Source: an uncultured Brachyspira sp. (GTDB lineage Bacteria > Spirochaetota > Brachyspiria > Brachyspirales > Brachyspiraceae). Taken from it: DNA of 42,053 nucleotides. The stretch covers positions 1 through 42,053 of the forward strand of contig NZ_CAKVGN010000021.1 of assembly GCF_934747485.1 (NCBI RefSeq). Direction: 5' to 3'. Of the stretch, positions 25,325 to 33,236 are shown one piece after another (the stretch's first letter is position 1; each line of letters begins with the position of its first letter). Position numbers and translations under genes: made by a program. The notes beneath the pieces are model-generated. The model saw only the letters and a list, made by a program, of their open reading frames with translations. It ran no database searches and was not told the origin of the DNA.

Positions 25325-26257
25325 ATGAAAAACGTAAAAATCTCATCATTAAATGAAAATGATTTATTAGAATTAAAAACTTCTAAAGAGACAATATCTT
25401 TATTTATAGATAATAGCGGCATATCAAAGGATATGATATCTTTTTTAAATGATGTATTAAAAGAGAGAGCTGATTTCTTTTTGAATATTTCTTCAGAAAA
25501 AGAAACTGGCAGTTCTAATTTATCTGGAGAAGATATAATAAAGTTTATACCTGAAGTTAGAAATTTAACATTTTATGCTTCTCTTAAAAACCCTATAAGC
25601 AGTTTAAATGTTTTTTCAAGACTTGGCAATTTAATAAGTTTGCATATTAATGGAAATATTGAAAAGGATATTGCTTTAATCCCTCTTGACAGCATTGAAA
25701 CACTTAGCAGTTTTTATTTAGAGAGCGGTTTTAGCTTAAAGCATTCTGTTTATATAGAAAATAGAAAAAGCTTTTGCGATATAGGGGCATCAAATATTAG
25801 AGTAGAACATTTCACTAAAATTAGCCAATTAAAAAAATTATCCATACTTTCATCTGCCACACATATTGAAGAGATTCCAAAAAGAATGCCTAATTTGGAA
25901 GAGATATATATTGAAAAAGGCAAGGGAATAAATACTTTAGATTTTTTAAATGATTTAAAAAATTTAAGAGTGATAGAATTAAACTCTATATCAGAATTAA
26001 AAGCTATGCCTGATTTATCAAAATTAGAAAATTTAGAAAAAGTGATATTAAGAAATTTAAGAAGTTTAGAAGATTTAGAAGCAATATTTAATAATAAAAA
26101 AATTAAAATACTTATACTCGAAAATGTTAGAGGTTTTAATATAGAGAAATTATCTACTATGGAGAGTTTAAAATATATCACAGTAACCACTGATGATAAA
26201 TTAGAAACGAATAGAATAAAAAAATCTTTGTTGGATAAAGGTTATTTAGAAGCTTAA
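25325..26257 (+). CDS. Leucine-rich-repeat protein, cytoplasmic
   Basis: 310 residues. From about residue 85 onward repeats of about 22-24 residues with LxxLxxLxI spacing can be seen, for example NLISLHINGN, LKKLSILSSATHIEEIP, NLEEIYIEKGKGINTLD, NLRVIELNSISELKAMPD, NLEKVILRNLRSLEDLE and KIKILILENVRGF. No signal peptide or anchor, unlike surface internalins, so an intracellular binding role is likely. AGGAGG-like ribosome site just before the ATG, and 22 nt after cls. Its stop shares TTAA (26254-26257) with the stop of convergent kdsD. Partner unknown. Confidence 0.7.
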   Translation: MKNVKISSLNENDLLELKTSKETISLFIDNSGISKDMISFLNDVLKERADFFLNISSEKETGSSNLSGEDIIKFIPEVRNLTFYASLKNPISSLNVFSRLGNLISLHINGNIEKDIALIPLDSIETLSSFYLESGFSLKHSVYIENRKSFCDIGASNIRVEHFTKISQLKKLSILSSATHIEEIPKRMPNLEEIYIEKGKGINTLDFLNDLKNLRVIELNSISELKAMPDLSKLENLEKVILRNLRSLEDLEAIFNNKKIKILILENVRGFNIEKLSTMESLKYITVTTDDKLETNRIKKSLLDKGYLEA

Positions 26258-26268
26258 AAAGCCTTTAT
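26235..26268. terminator. Possible terminator overlapping two convergent stops
   Basis: ATAAAGG (26235-26241) pairs with CCTTTAT (26262-26268) and is followed by TTTTT on the plus strand. The loop of 20 nt holds both stop codons. Stem is AT-rich, so only a weak candidate. Confidence 0.3.
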
Positions 26269-27225
26269 TTTTAGAATATCATGTATATGAACTATACCTA
26301 TAGGTTTTTTGCCGTCTTTGTTATCTTCAACAACTACAAGATTAGTAATTTTTCCTTCCATTAAATGCAAGGCTTCACCTATAAGTGTATCTTGATATAT
26401 TACTTTAGGGTTGTTATTCATTATATCTTTTACTTTTGTTTTTAGAATATTTTCTATTTGTTTGTCTTTTACCAATAACCTTTTTAAATCACCATCTACA
26501 ATAATGCCTTTAAGAATGTTGTTATCATCTGTAATAATTGCAATACCGAGTTTACATTCTATGATTTTAAATAAAGCATCATATAAAGAGGTTTCTAAAT
26601 TTATAATTGGCAAGTTATCAGTATGCATTATAGTTTTTACTTTAGCTAATTGCCTTCCCAAACTTCCGCCCGGGTGAAATATTGCGAAGTCTTCAGCTCT
26701 AAATCCTCTAAGCTCCATTAAAGCAGTAGCCAAAGCATCAGATAAAGCTAAAGAAGCAGTTGTACTAACAGTTGGAGCTAATTTTAAAGGGCAAGCCTCT
26801 TCTTCTACATAGGTAAGCAAAGTGATTTTCGCATTTTTTGATAGAGTAGAAGATTCATCATTAGTAATAGCTATATATGGTATATTTTGTCTGCAAGACC
26901 AATTTACTAATTCTATTATCTCTCTTGACTCTCCGCCTTTAGAATATAATACTAAATAATCATCTTTAGTTATCATACCAAAGTCGCCATGCAAACATTC
27001 ATTAGGGTCAACGAAAAAACTTGGTGTTCCTGTGGAAGCAAATGTTGAAGCTGCCTTTCTTGCAATATGTCCGCTCTTACCAACTCCAGAAGTTATTACT
27101 CTTCCTTTAATTTTGAATAATTCATTAACTGCTTTTTCAAAATTATTATCTAGTTTTTCAGACAATAATTTTAAGTTTTCACTTTCTAATAATAAAGTTA
27201 ATTTACCTCTGTCTATTATATTCAT
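26254..27225 (-). CDS. kdsD: Arabinose-5-phosphate isomerase KdsD (KpsF/GutQ family)
   Basis: 323 residues, normal length. Converts ribulose-5-phosphate to arabinose-5-phosphate, the first step of Kdo synthesis for lipopolysaccharide. The SIS domain (about 35-170) has VITSGVGKSGHIARKAAST, NECLHGDFGMI and KGGESREI, with HPGGSLGRQL at its end. Two CBS domains follow (about 205-320). It is the last gene of the eight-gene rnhB operon, 18 nt after a 42-residue gene. Together with lpxA/lpxB elsewhere in the window it supports a Kdo-lipid A pathway. Confidence 0.95.
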   Translation of the reverse strand: MNIIDRGKLTLLLESENLKLLSEKLDNNFEKAVNELFKIKGRVITSGVGKSGHIARKAASTFASTGTPSFFVDPNECLHGDFGMITKDDYLVLYSKGGESREIIELVNWSCRQNIPYIAITNDESSTLSKNAKITLLTYVEEEACPLKLAPTVSTTASLALSDALATALMELRGFRAEDFAIFHPGGSLGRQLAKVKTIMHTDNLPIINLETSLYDALFKIIECKLGIAIITDDNNILKGIIVDGDLKRLLVKDKQIENILKTKVKDIMNNNPKVIYQDTLIGEALHLMEGKITNLVVVEDNKDGKKPIGIVHIHDILKIKAF

Positions 27226-27243
27226 TTTACACCCTTTATTATA

Positions 27244-27372
27244 TTAATCTATAACAGCACTAATTAAGTGTCCAGCGAGCCTTTCTATAGCTTTATCTAC
27301 ATACTTTTTATCTTTTAATTTCTTTTTATAAATTTCTATTTTTTCATAATTTATTTTTACAGCCGTTTTCAT
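27244..27372 (-). CDS. 42-residue protein in the rnhB-kdsD operon, FlgM-tail-like
   Basis: ATG at 27372 is preceded by AGGGG at a good distance, overlapping the stop of the YraN gene 9 nt upstream. The stop at 27244 is 18 nt before kdsD. It reads MKTAVKINYEKIEIYKKKLK and then DKKYVDKAIERLAGHLISAVID. The layout (short Lys-rich helix, Y-V-D, then a helix I-E-R-L-A) recalls the C-terminal sigma28-binding part of FlgM, and the operon contains other flagellar-type genes, but the likeness is by eye and short. A real small gene on position and ribosome site; function not assigned. Confidence 0.55.
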   Translation of the reverse strand: MKTAVKINYEKIEIYKKKLKDKKYVDKAIERLAGHLISAVID

Positions 27373-27381
27373 ACAATACCC

Positions 27382-27747
27382 CTATATAAAAATGTCTTCT
27401 ACAAAAGAAATTTCTCTACTATAGTTGGTATCGTCTATTAAAACTGCCCCAAAGGAACATTTTTGACTTAAACTTAATCCTTTTTTAATTAAGTATTCCT
27501 CAGCTGTCTCATAGAGCTTTTGTTTTTTACGCTCTGTAATAGCATCAGCTGCATATCCAAAACTTCCCTGTCTTCGATATTTTACTTCTACAAACACAAT
27601 AACAACTCCTTTTGTCATTATTAAATCTATCTCGCCTCTTGTTATGCTGCTTTTATAATTTCTCTCTAATAATTCATACCCAAGATTCTCGAGATAATTT
27701 AAGGCTATATCCTCTCCAATATCGCCTATCTCTTTTTTGCTTTTCAT
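27382..27747 (-). CDS. YraN family protein (UPF0102), nuclease-like fold
   Basis: 121 residues, normal length. Begins IGEDIALNYLENLGYELLERN and has the core GEIDLIM ... VIVFVEVKYRRQGSFGYAADA, the D...E-x-K pattern of an endonuclease-like fold, then KQKLYETAEEYL. The family is widespread, often near rnhB, and has no proven role (it is suspected in DNA processing). Its ATG follows directly on the stop of the HD-GYP gene with no gap. Confidence 0.92.
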   Translation of the reverse strand: MKSKKEIGDIGEDIALNYLENLGYELLERNYKSSITRGEIDLIMTKGVVIVFVEVKYRRQGSFGYAADAITERKKQKLYETAEEYLIKKGLSLSQKCSFGAVLIDDTNYSREISFVEDIFI

Positions 27748-28977
27748 TTAATTACCATCATTGTTTTCTTTTTTATTCAATAATCTTGACTTTACCTCCT
27801 CTAAAATATTACTGCCTTTATCTACCCCGCTTATTAACAATTTATTAGTTTCTATCAAATTAATTACTTCGCCGTCTTCAATAAAATTATTATTTTCATC
27901 TGATACTATTTTTATGATTGGTCTAATAGGATAGCTAATATTAGTGGCAAATACTAATCCCCTCCTATTATCATTCAAAACTACTACAGTTCCTATTGGA
28001 TAAACACTAAAAGTTCCAACAACAAGCTTTGCTATTATAGGGTCAAATTTAATATTAGCCCCTTTTATTATTTCTCTTACAGCATCAGATAATGTTTTGT
28101 TTTCAATTGTTCTCGAACCATTAACTATCTTAGAATATGTAGGTGTTTGTTGACTGTCTCTTAATATTCTTATAGGTTTTAATATTTTTTCTAAAGAATG
28201 AGCAACGGCTACTATTTTTGGATATAAATGTATTTGATTGCCGCTAATTCCTCTTGGATATCCTTTGCCGTTATAATGCTCATGGTGCTCTAAAGGAATG
28301 ACTGCTATCTCTTCTTCTAATCTAAAATTGGTTTTTATTATTTTATAGCCGAATACTGTATGTTTTTTTATTTCAATATATTCTTCTGGAGTAAACTGTT
28401 CATGTTTATTTAAAACTTTATCTTGTATTCTAATCAGTCCTATATCATATAATATAGCACCTAAACCTAATTTTTGTAATTTATCTTCTGGGAATTTCAT
28501 TACTTTGCCAAGCATTAAAGATATCATAGATACATTTAATGACCTTATATAATAATAATCATCTCTGCTTAAATTTTCAATGTTTAATAACTCTATAGCA
28601 GCATTCATGTTTTTGTTAATAAGGTCTAATATACTGTCTATTATTGATTTTAAATTGGATATATTAACTATATTATTATATCTAAAATCTCCTAAGCTTG
28701 TTTTTACTTTTTCTAATATATTAAAATATATATTTTTGTATACAAGGCATTCTCGAGCAAACTTCTCAAAATCTTCCGGTGTTTGATATCCATAAGCATT
28801 AGCATCAGAATCTTTTATAAATACTTCTTCTATGTCCCATTTTTTTAGTCTTTTAATATCTTCGTCTATAGATTTTATATATTTGCTAATAGCCATAAAA
28901 CCATTATATATATAAATATCCTGCTTATCAATTTTGGTCTTGATATCATCTACTTTAACACTAGTTATCTTTTCCAT
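27748..28977 (-). CDS. Degenerate HD-GYP domain protein
   Basis: 409 residues. The N-terminal about 130 residues are a DUF3391-like/unknown sensor part. The HD-GYP core follows. Retained are Asp178, His206 (KKHTVFG), HHEHYNGKGYP (231-241) and GNQIHLYPKIVAVA. Lost are the first histidine (R145 where H is expected), the His of HD (YDIG at 177-180) and the aspartate of AVADxxDA (AVAHSLEKI, H260). With these metal ligands gone, c-di-GMP hydrolysis is unlikely; a c-di-GMP-binding or structural role is an inference. Sits 5 nt after the FlhB-like gene and 0 nt before yraN. Confidence 0.8.
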   Translation of the reverse strand: MEKITSVKVDDIKTKIDKQDIYIYNGFMAISKYIKSIDEDIKRLKKWDIEEVFIKDSDANAYGYQTPEDFEKFARECLVYKNIYFNILEKVKTSLGDFRYNNIVNISNLKSIIDSILDLINKNMNAAIELLNIENLSRDDYYYIRSLNVSMISLMLGKVMKFPEDKLQKLGLGAILYDIGLIRIQDKVLNKHEQFTPEEYIEIKKHTVFGYKIIKTNFRLEEEIAVIPLEHHEHYNGKGYPRGISGNQIHLYPKIVAVAHSLEKILKPIRILRDSQQTPTYSKIVNGSRTIENKTLSDAVREIIKGANIKFDPIIAKLVVGTFSVYPIGTVVVLNDNRRGLVFATNISYPIRPIIKIVSDENNNFIEDGEVINLIETNKLLISGVDKGSNILEEVKSRLLNKKENNDGN

Positions 28978-28982
28978 AGTTA

Positions 28983-29246
28983 CTACAACTCTGCCTTTAA
29001 TTTATATACATATTTTAATATTATACTAACTGCTTCATAAACTGAATATGGTATCTCTTCTCCTATTTCTAAATGCATAAGTTCTTCTACAGTATCCTCA
29101 TCTGACACTATAGGTATTTTATTTTTTTTAGCTATTTCTATCATTCTTTTAGCTAAGAGTTTCTCTCCTTTAGATATTACTATTGGAGCATTATGTATTT
29201 CTCTCTCATAAAGCAAAGCAACAGCATTTTCAATCTCTTTTTTCAT
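28983..29246 (-). CDS. FlhB C-terminal-domain-like protein
   Basis: 87 residues. ENAVALLYEREIHNAPIVIS, KGEKLLAKRMIEIAKKNKIP and the EELMHLEIGEEIP stretch correspond to the part of FlhB/YscU after the NPTH autocleavage site. There is no membrane part and no NPTH itself. Stand-alone FlhB-tail proteins of this kind (B. subtilis YlqH) lie next to rnhB and a FliK-like gene, as here. Its start overlaps the end of the FliK-like gene by 17 nt. Likely a helper in flagellar export; role not established. Confidence 0.85.
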   Translation of the reverse strand: MKKEIENAVALLYEREIHNAPIVISKGEKLLAKRMIEIAKKNKIPIVSDEDTVEELMHLEIGEEIPYSVYEAVSIILKYVYKLKAEL

Positions 29247-30297
29247 AGCCTATCTCCAATTCTATATCATTATTAAACTTTTCTAATTCTTTATCTATAT
29301 TTGTTTTTATATTTTTACATTTTAAAAATAGTTCTTTATCAAAGAAAAGTACATTAATAATGTATTTATTTTCTTTTACAATTTCTATTTTGCATAGTTC
29401 TTTATTATCATCATAAGCTATAAACTCTAAACTTTTAGCTTTATTATCTTTTCTATTTATATAAAGAAGCACCTCTTTTAATTCATTATTAACTATAAAA
29501 GGTATTGGTATTAAAAAAGAACCTTCTCTAAAAGTTTTATTTTTCCTATTTGAGGATAATATCTTTAAAAGAAGATTAAGCATATTAGAACTATCAGAAG
29601 ATAATTCGTTTTGAAGCATATCAAAGAGCATAAACCATATATTCAAATTTCCATTTGAAGATATATAGTTTTTTAAGCTTTTGTCAGTATCATTAATTTC
29701 TTTTAAAAGCGTTAGTAATATTTCGGTTTTTTCAATATTTTTGTTAGAGTTTTTTATAACAGAGTATAAATTATTGAATTTTGAAAAAATACTTTCAAAC
29801 ATCTCTAATTCATCTATAGTAAAATATATTTTATTAGACATAGAATGAAGTATGAATTTCATTTTTTTATCATCTAATTGTGGTATATATTTTAAAACTC
29901 TCTCCAAATAAGCGATATTTTCAGAGCTTTGCTTTATGGAATTCTTTAATAAAATAGCAGATATTTCACTATTATTTTCTTTATTATTACTATTTAAAAC
30001 TAAAGTATCTTTTGTAATATTATTATTAATACTTTCTCTTGCCTCTTTAATGCTGTTTACATCTTTAAGCAGCTTTAATACTATCTTATCATTTTCTCTA
30101 TTAATAACAGCAAATCCTTTATCTGGCATGCCATTTTTGAATAATGCTACAACCTTACTTCCCATTATATTAATAATAGCCTTGTCATTATCTAATTTAC
30201 GCATAAGAGAATATCTTACAATATCTCCATCTTTGATGTTTTGAGAGTTTTTGCTGTTTATGATGATGTTTGAGTATTTGTTATTAATGTTTAGCAT
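29230..30297 (-). CDS. FliK-like (YlqG-type) protein
   Basis: 355 residues. The N-terminus has a beta-rich piece (GDIVRYSLMRKLDNDKAIIN, VVALFKNGMPDKGFAVI) like the start of FliK/YlqG proteins. The middle is helical and Asn/Ser-rich. The C-terminal 90 residues (FLIPIPFIVNNELKEVLLYI ... ELCKIEIVKENKYIINVLFF) resemble the hook-length-control FliK C-terminal domain. The FlhB-tail gene overlaps its end, and rnhB ends 1 nt before its start, the same order as in Firmicutes (rnhB-ylqG-ylqH). FliK talks to FlhB in flagellar export switching, so a pair with that logic is plausible; similarity is weak and by eye. Confidence 0.55.
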   Translation of the reverse strand: MLNINNKYSNIIINSKNSQNIKDGDIVRYSLMRKLDNDKAIINIMGSKVVALFKNGMPDKGFAVINRENDKIVLKLLKDVNSIKEARESINNNITKDTLVLNSNNKENNSEISAILLKNSIKQSSENIAYLERVLKYIPQLDDKKMKFILHSMSNKIYFTIDELEMFESIFSKFNNLYSVIKNSNKNIEKTEILLTLLKEINDTDKSLKNYISSNGNLNIWFMLFDMLQNELSSDSSNMLNLLLKILSSNRKNKTFREGSFLIPIPFIVNNELKEVLLYINRKDNKAKSLEFIAYDDNKELCKIEIVKENKYIINVLFFDKELFLKCKNIKTNIDKELEKFNNDIELEIGYEKRD

Positions 30298-30298
30298 T

Positions 30299-30955
30299 TT
30301 ATATAAAAAAACTATTTTCTTCTTTTATAGATTTTATAGGTTCAAATGATAATCTATGTAAATCGCTTGCACCATATTTTTTTATAGCTTCAATATGCTC
30401 TTTTGTTCCATAGCCTTTATTTTTTGATATTTTGTATTTATCATATTCTTTGTTTTTTTCTGATAATATATCCATAGATTTATCTCTGCTTACCTTAGCA
30501 ACTATACTCGCACAGGCTATAGAATATGATTTTAAATCGCCTTTTATTATAGACTCTTGTTTTATTTCAGTGTCTATTTTCATTGCATCTATTAACAACA
30601 TATCAGGTTTTACTTTTAAACCTTCAACTGCTTTAAGCATAGCTAATTTTGCGGCATTATATATATTAATTTTGTCTATAATATTTGCAGGTACAGAATA
30701 TACTGAATATGATAATGCTTTTTGAGTTATAGTTTTATAAAGCTCTTCTCTTTTTTTTGCAGTAAGTTTTTTGGAATCATTTACATTTTCTATTATATCA
30801 TCATCTAAAGGCATTATAACAGCACAGGCAGTAACCTCTCCAAAAAGCGAACCGCGTCCAACTTCATCTATACCGCAAATATATTTATAGCCCAAATCTA
30901 AATAATATTTTTCATAATGCAGTTTATCTATTTGTTCACTATCAAAAAGATACAT
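30299..30955 (-). CDS. rnhB: Ribonuclease HII
   Basis: 218 residues, normal length. Cleaves the RNA strand of RNA-DNA hybrids and removes misincorporated ribonucleotides. The active site is complete: Asp30 and Glu31 in GIDEVGRGSLFGE, Asp123 in LLIDAM, Asp158 in ACASIVAKVSRDKSMD. The N-terminus (FDSEQIDKLHYEKYYLDLGY) is typical. 14 nt after the coiled-coil gene, 1 nt before the FliK-like gene. Confidence 0.97.
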   Translation of the reverse strand: MYLFDSEQIDKLHYEKYYLDLGYKYICGIDEVGRGSLFGEVTACAVIMPLDDDIIENVNDSKKLTAKKREELYKTITQKALSYSVYSVPANIIDKINIYNAAKLAMLKAVEGLKVKPDMLLIDAMKIDTEIKQESIIKGDLKSYSIACASIVAKVSRDKSMDILSEKNKEYDKYKISKNKGYGTKEHIEAIKKYGASDLHRLSFEPIKSIKEENSFFI

Positions 30956-30969
30956 ATTGTTATAAATTA

Positions 30970-33108
30970 TTATAGTATCTGTAAAGCTATAACAACTACT
31001 ATAACTACCGCAGCCAAAGAACCCATAATTATAGCAAAGTTGTTTGCTTTATTTTTTTCTGATAATTCTGCCTCTTTTTGTCTTATGAGCATTGCATCAG
31101 TTGTCTTAAATATATTATCATATTGTCTAGCCATATCATCTCTAAACTCTTTGTTTTTTTGTTCTTGTTTTTCTATTTGTCGGTCTGTATATTCTTTTAA
31201 TTTTTCTTTGTCGCTGTTAAACTCATTTATAATAGTTTTAGCATTGTTTAGAGTTGCAATATAATCGCTGTTTTTTATGCTGTTTTCTTCTATTTTTCTA
31301 TTTGTATATTCTATTAATGTGTCATAATTTCTATCGTATTTTTTTAGCATGTCATTCATTCTTGTTTCCATGCTGCTGCTGAAATCTCTGTTTTTTCTAT
31401 CCTGCTCTTCCATTTTTAAGTTAACAGCATTATTTATATTTTTTACAAGCTCATTATTTTTATTATTTTGCTCTTCTATCTTTTTATTTGTATATTCCAT
31501 CAATGTTTCATAGTTTTTATCATACTTCTCAAGCATGTTATTTGTTTTTGATAATATTTCACTATGATTTTTATTCATTAAGTCATTAAACTCTTTATTC
31601 TTTTTATCTTGTTCTTCTAATTTCTCATTTATTGACTTATTCATTACATTGAAGAATTCTTTGTTTTTAATATTTTGTTCTTCTATTTTTTTGTTAGTAT
31701 AATCAATTAATGTTTCATGACTCTTATCATATTTTTCAAGCATATTATTTGCTTTAGAGAGTATTTCATCATAATTCTTATTTATTAATTGATTAAATTC
31801 ATTATTTTTTCTCTCCTGTTCTTGTAATTTATCATTCATAGCATTATTTACTGTTTTTAAAAACTCTTTATTTCTAATATCCTGCTCTTCTATTTTTCTA
31901 TTTGTATAATCTATAATAGCCTCATGACTTTTATCATACTTCTCAAGCATGCTGTTTGTTCTTGCCAATATCTCATTATGATTCTTATTAATTAAGTCAT
32001 TAAACTCTTTATTTTTCTTATCTTGTTCTTCAAGTTTTATATTTACAGAATTATTGATAGTCTTAAGAAACTCATCATTCTTTTTAGCTTGTTCTTCTAA
32101 TTTTTTATTAGTATAGTCAATCAATATTTCATGACTCTTATCATATTTTTCAAGCATTTCATTTGTTGTTTTTATTATTTCATTATGATTTTTGCTTATT
32201 AAATCATTGAATTCTTTATTTTTTTTGTCTTGTTCTTCAAATTTTATATTTATAGAGTTATTAATAGTTTTGAGAAACTCCTCATTATTTTTTACTTGTT
32301 CTTCTAATTTTTTATTAGTGTAATCAATTAATATTTCATGACTCTTATCATATTTCTCAAGCATCTCGTTAGTTGTTTTTATGATGTTTTCATTTATGTC
32401 TTTATTTTTTTTATTGTTTTCTTCTATCTTAACATCATTTCTTTTATCTTGCTCTTCAAGTTTTGTATTCATAATCTCATTAAGAGTTTTTATAAATTGC
32501 TCATTTTTAATATTTTGCTCTTTTAATTTTTCTTTTATATCATCGTTAATATTATTTATTAGTTCGCTGCCTTGTTCTTCTAATTTTTTATTAGCGTTTT
32601 GTATTAATATTTCATTTTTCTTTGTATTTTCTTCCAATAATTCTGCTGTTTTCTTTAATAGCTCTTCATTTAATTTGGTATTTTTTATATTGTTATCTTC
32701 TAATTTTAGATTTATTACTTCATTAATATTTTTTATGATGTCATGATTTTTAATATTTTGTTCTTCTAATTTTTCTTTAAACTTTTCATTAATAGATTTT
32801 TCAAATTCACTATTTTGTTCTTCTAATTTTTTATTTGCATTTTGTATTAATATTTCATTTTTTTGAATATTCTCTTCTATTAGCTCATTTGCTTTTTCTA
32901 ATAAAATTTCTATTTTTAAGTCTATGTCATTTATAGAGTCTAAATTTCTATTTAAAGCTTCTATATGATATTGTAAATTATTGATTCCTTCTTCGGCATT
33001 ATCCAATCTTTCAGAGTTTAATAATATTTTTTTGAATAATCTTTTATTCTTTTTTTCCATTTCTTCTAAATCTTCTCTTGATATATTATTGTTATTTTCT
33101 AATGACAT
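30970..33108 (-). CDS. Tail-anchored coiled-coil protein with 69-residue tandem repeats
   Basis: 712 residues, almost wholly alpha-helical coiled coil rich in Glu, Lys and Asn. Two diverged N-terminal units about 81 residues apart share NEILIQNANKKLEEQ. From residue 247 there are five tandem units of exactly 69 residues (247-591), each starting N-x-MLEKYDKSHE and containing DYTNKK(L/I)EEQ and EEQDKKN. A shortened, diverged unit follows. The only membrane segment is at the very C-terminus (about 690-711, IIMGSLAAVVIVVVIALQIL), with no signal peptide, so the rod would lie in the cytoplasm or be anchored by its tail. First gene of the rnhB operon. No named family; a structural or scaffold role is inferred. 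Confidence 0.75.
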   Translation of the reverse strand: MSLENNNNISREDLEEMEKKNKRLFKKILLNSERLDNAEEGINNLQYHIEALNRNLDSINDIDLKIEILLEKANELIEENIQKNEILIQNANKKLEEQNSEFEKSINEKFKEKLEEQNIKNHDIIKNINEVINLKLEDNNIKNTKLNEELLKKTAELLEENTKKNEILIQNANKKLEEQGSELINNINDDIKEKLKEQNIKNEQFIKTLNEIMNTKLEEQDKRNDVKIEENNKKNKDINENIIKTTNEMLEKYDKSHEILIDYTNKKLEEQVKNNEEFLKTINNSINIKFEEQDKKNKEFNDLISKNHNEIIKTTNEMLEKYDKSHEILIDYTNKKLEEQAKKNDEFLKTINNSVNIKLEEQDKKNKEFNDLINKNHNEILARTNSMLEKYDKSHEAIIDYTNRKIEEQDIRNKEFLKTVNNAMNDKLQEQERKNNEFNQLINKNYDEILSKANNMLEKYDKSHETLIDYTNKKIEEQNIKNKEFFNVMNKSINEKLEEQDKKNKEFNDLMNKNHSEILSKTNNMLEKYDKNYETLMEYTNKKIEEQNNKNNELVKNINNAVNLKMEEQDRKNRDFSSSMETRMNDMLKKYDRNYDTLIEYTNRKIEENSIKNSDYIATLNNAKTIINEFNSDKEKLKEYTDRQIEKQEQKNKEFRDDMARQYDNIFKTTDAMLIRQKEAELSEKNKANNFAIIMGSLAAVVIVVVIALQIL
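31336..32370 (-). repeat. Five tandem 207-bp coding repeats
   Basis: The DNA encoding residues 247-591 of the coiled-coil protein is five in-frame units of 207 bp. Units 1, 2 and 4 are the most alike at the protein level; unit 5 has drifted most. Such arrays can change copy number by recombination or slippage. Confidence 0.75.
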
Positions 33109-33236
33109 AATGAAATCCTTAAAAATTTATTTCTTATACTATATAATATATAATATATATGTAAAATATCAAATTTATATTGCTATAAATTTTGTTATAA
33201 TTTATAAATTAAATATAAAAAAATGGAGAGAGATAA

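Noticed and set aside
31336..32370. Tandem 207-bp units as a CRISPR array
   Set aside because: Units are in-frame coding repeats without unique spacers.
32381..32746. Plus-strand Phe/Ser-rich frames opposite the coiled-coil gene
   Set aside because: Produced by reading Glu/Lys/Asn repeat codons backwards; they follow the repeat period.
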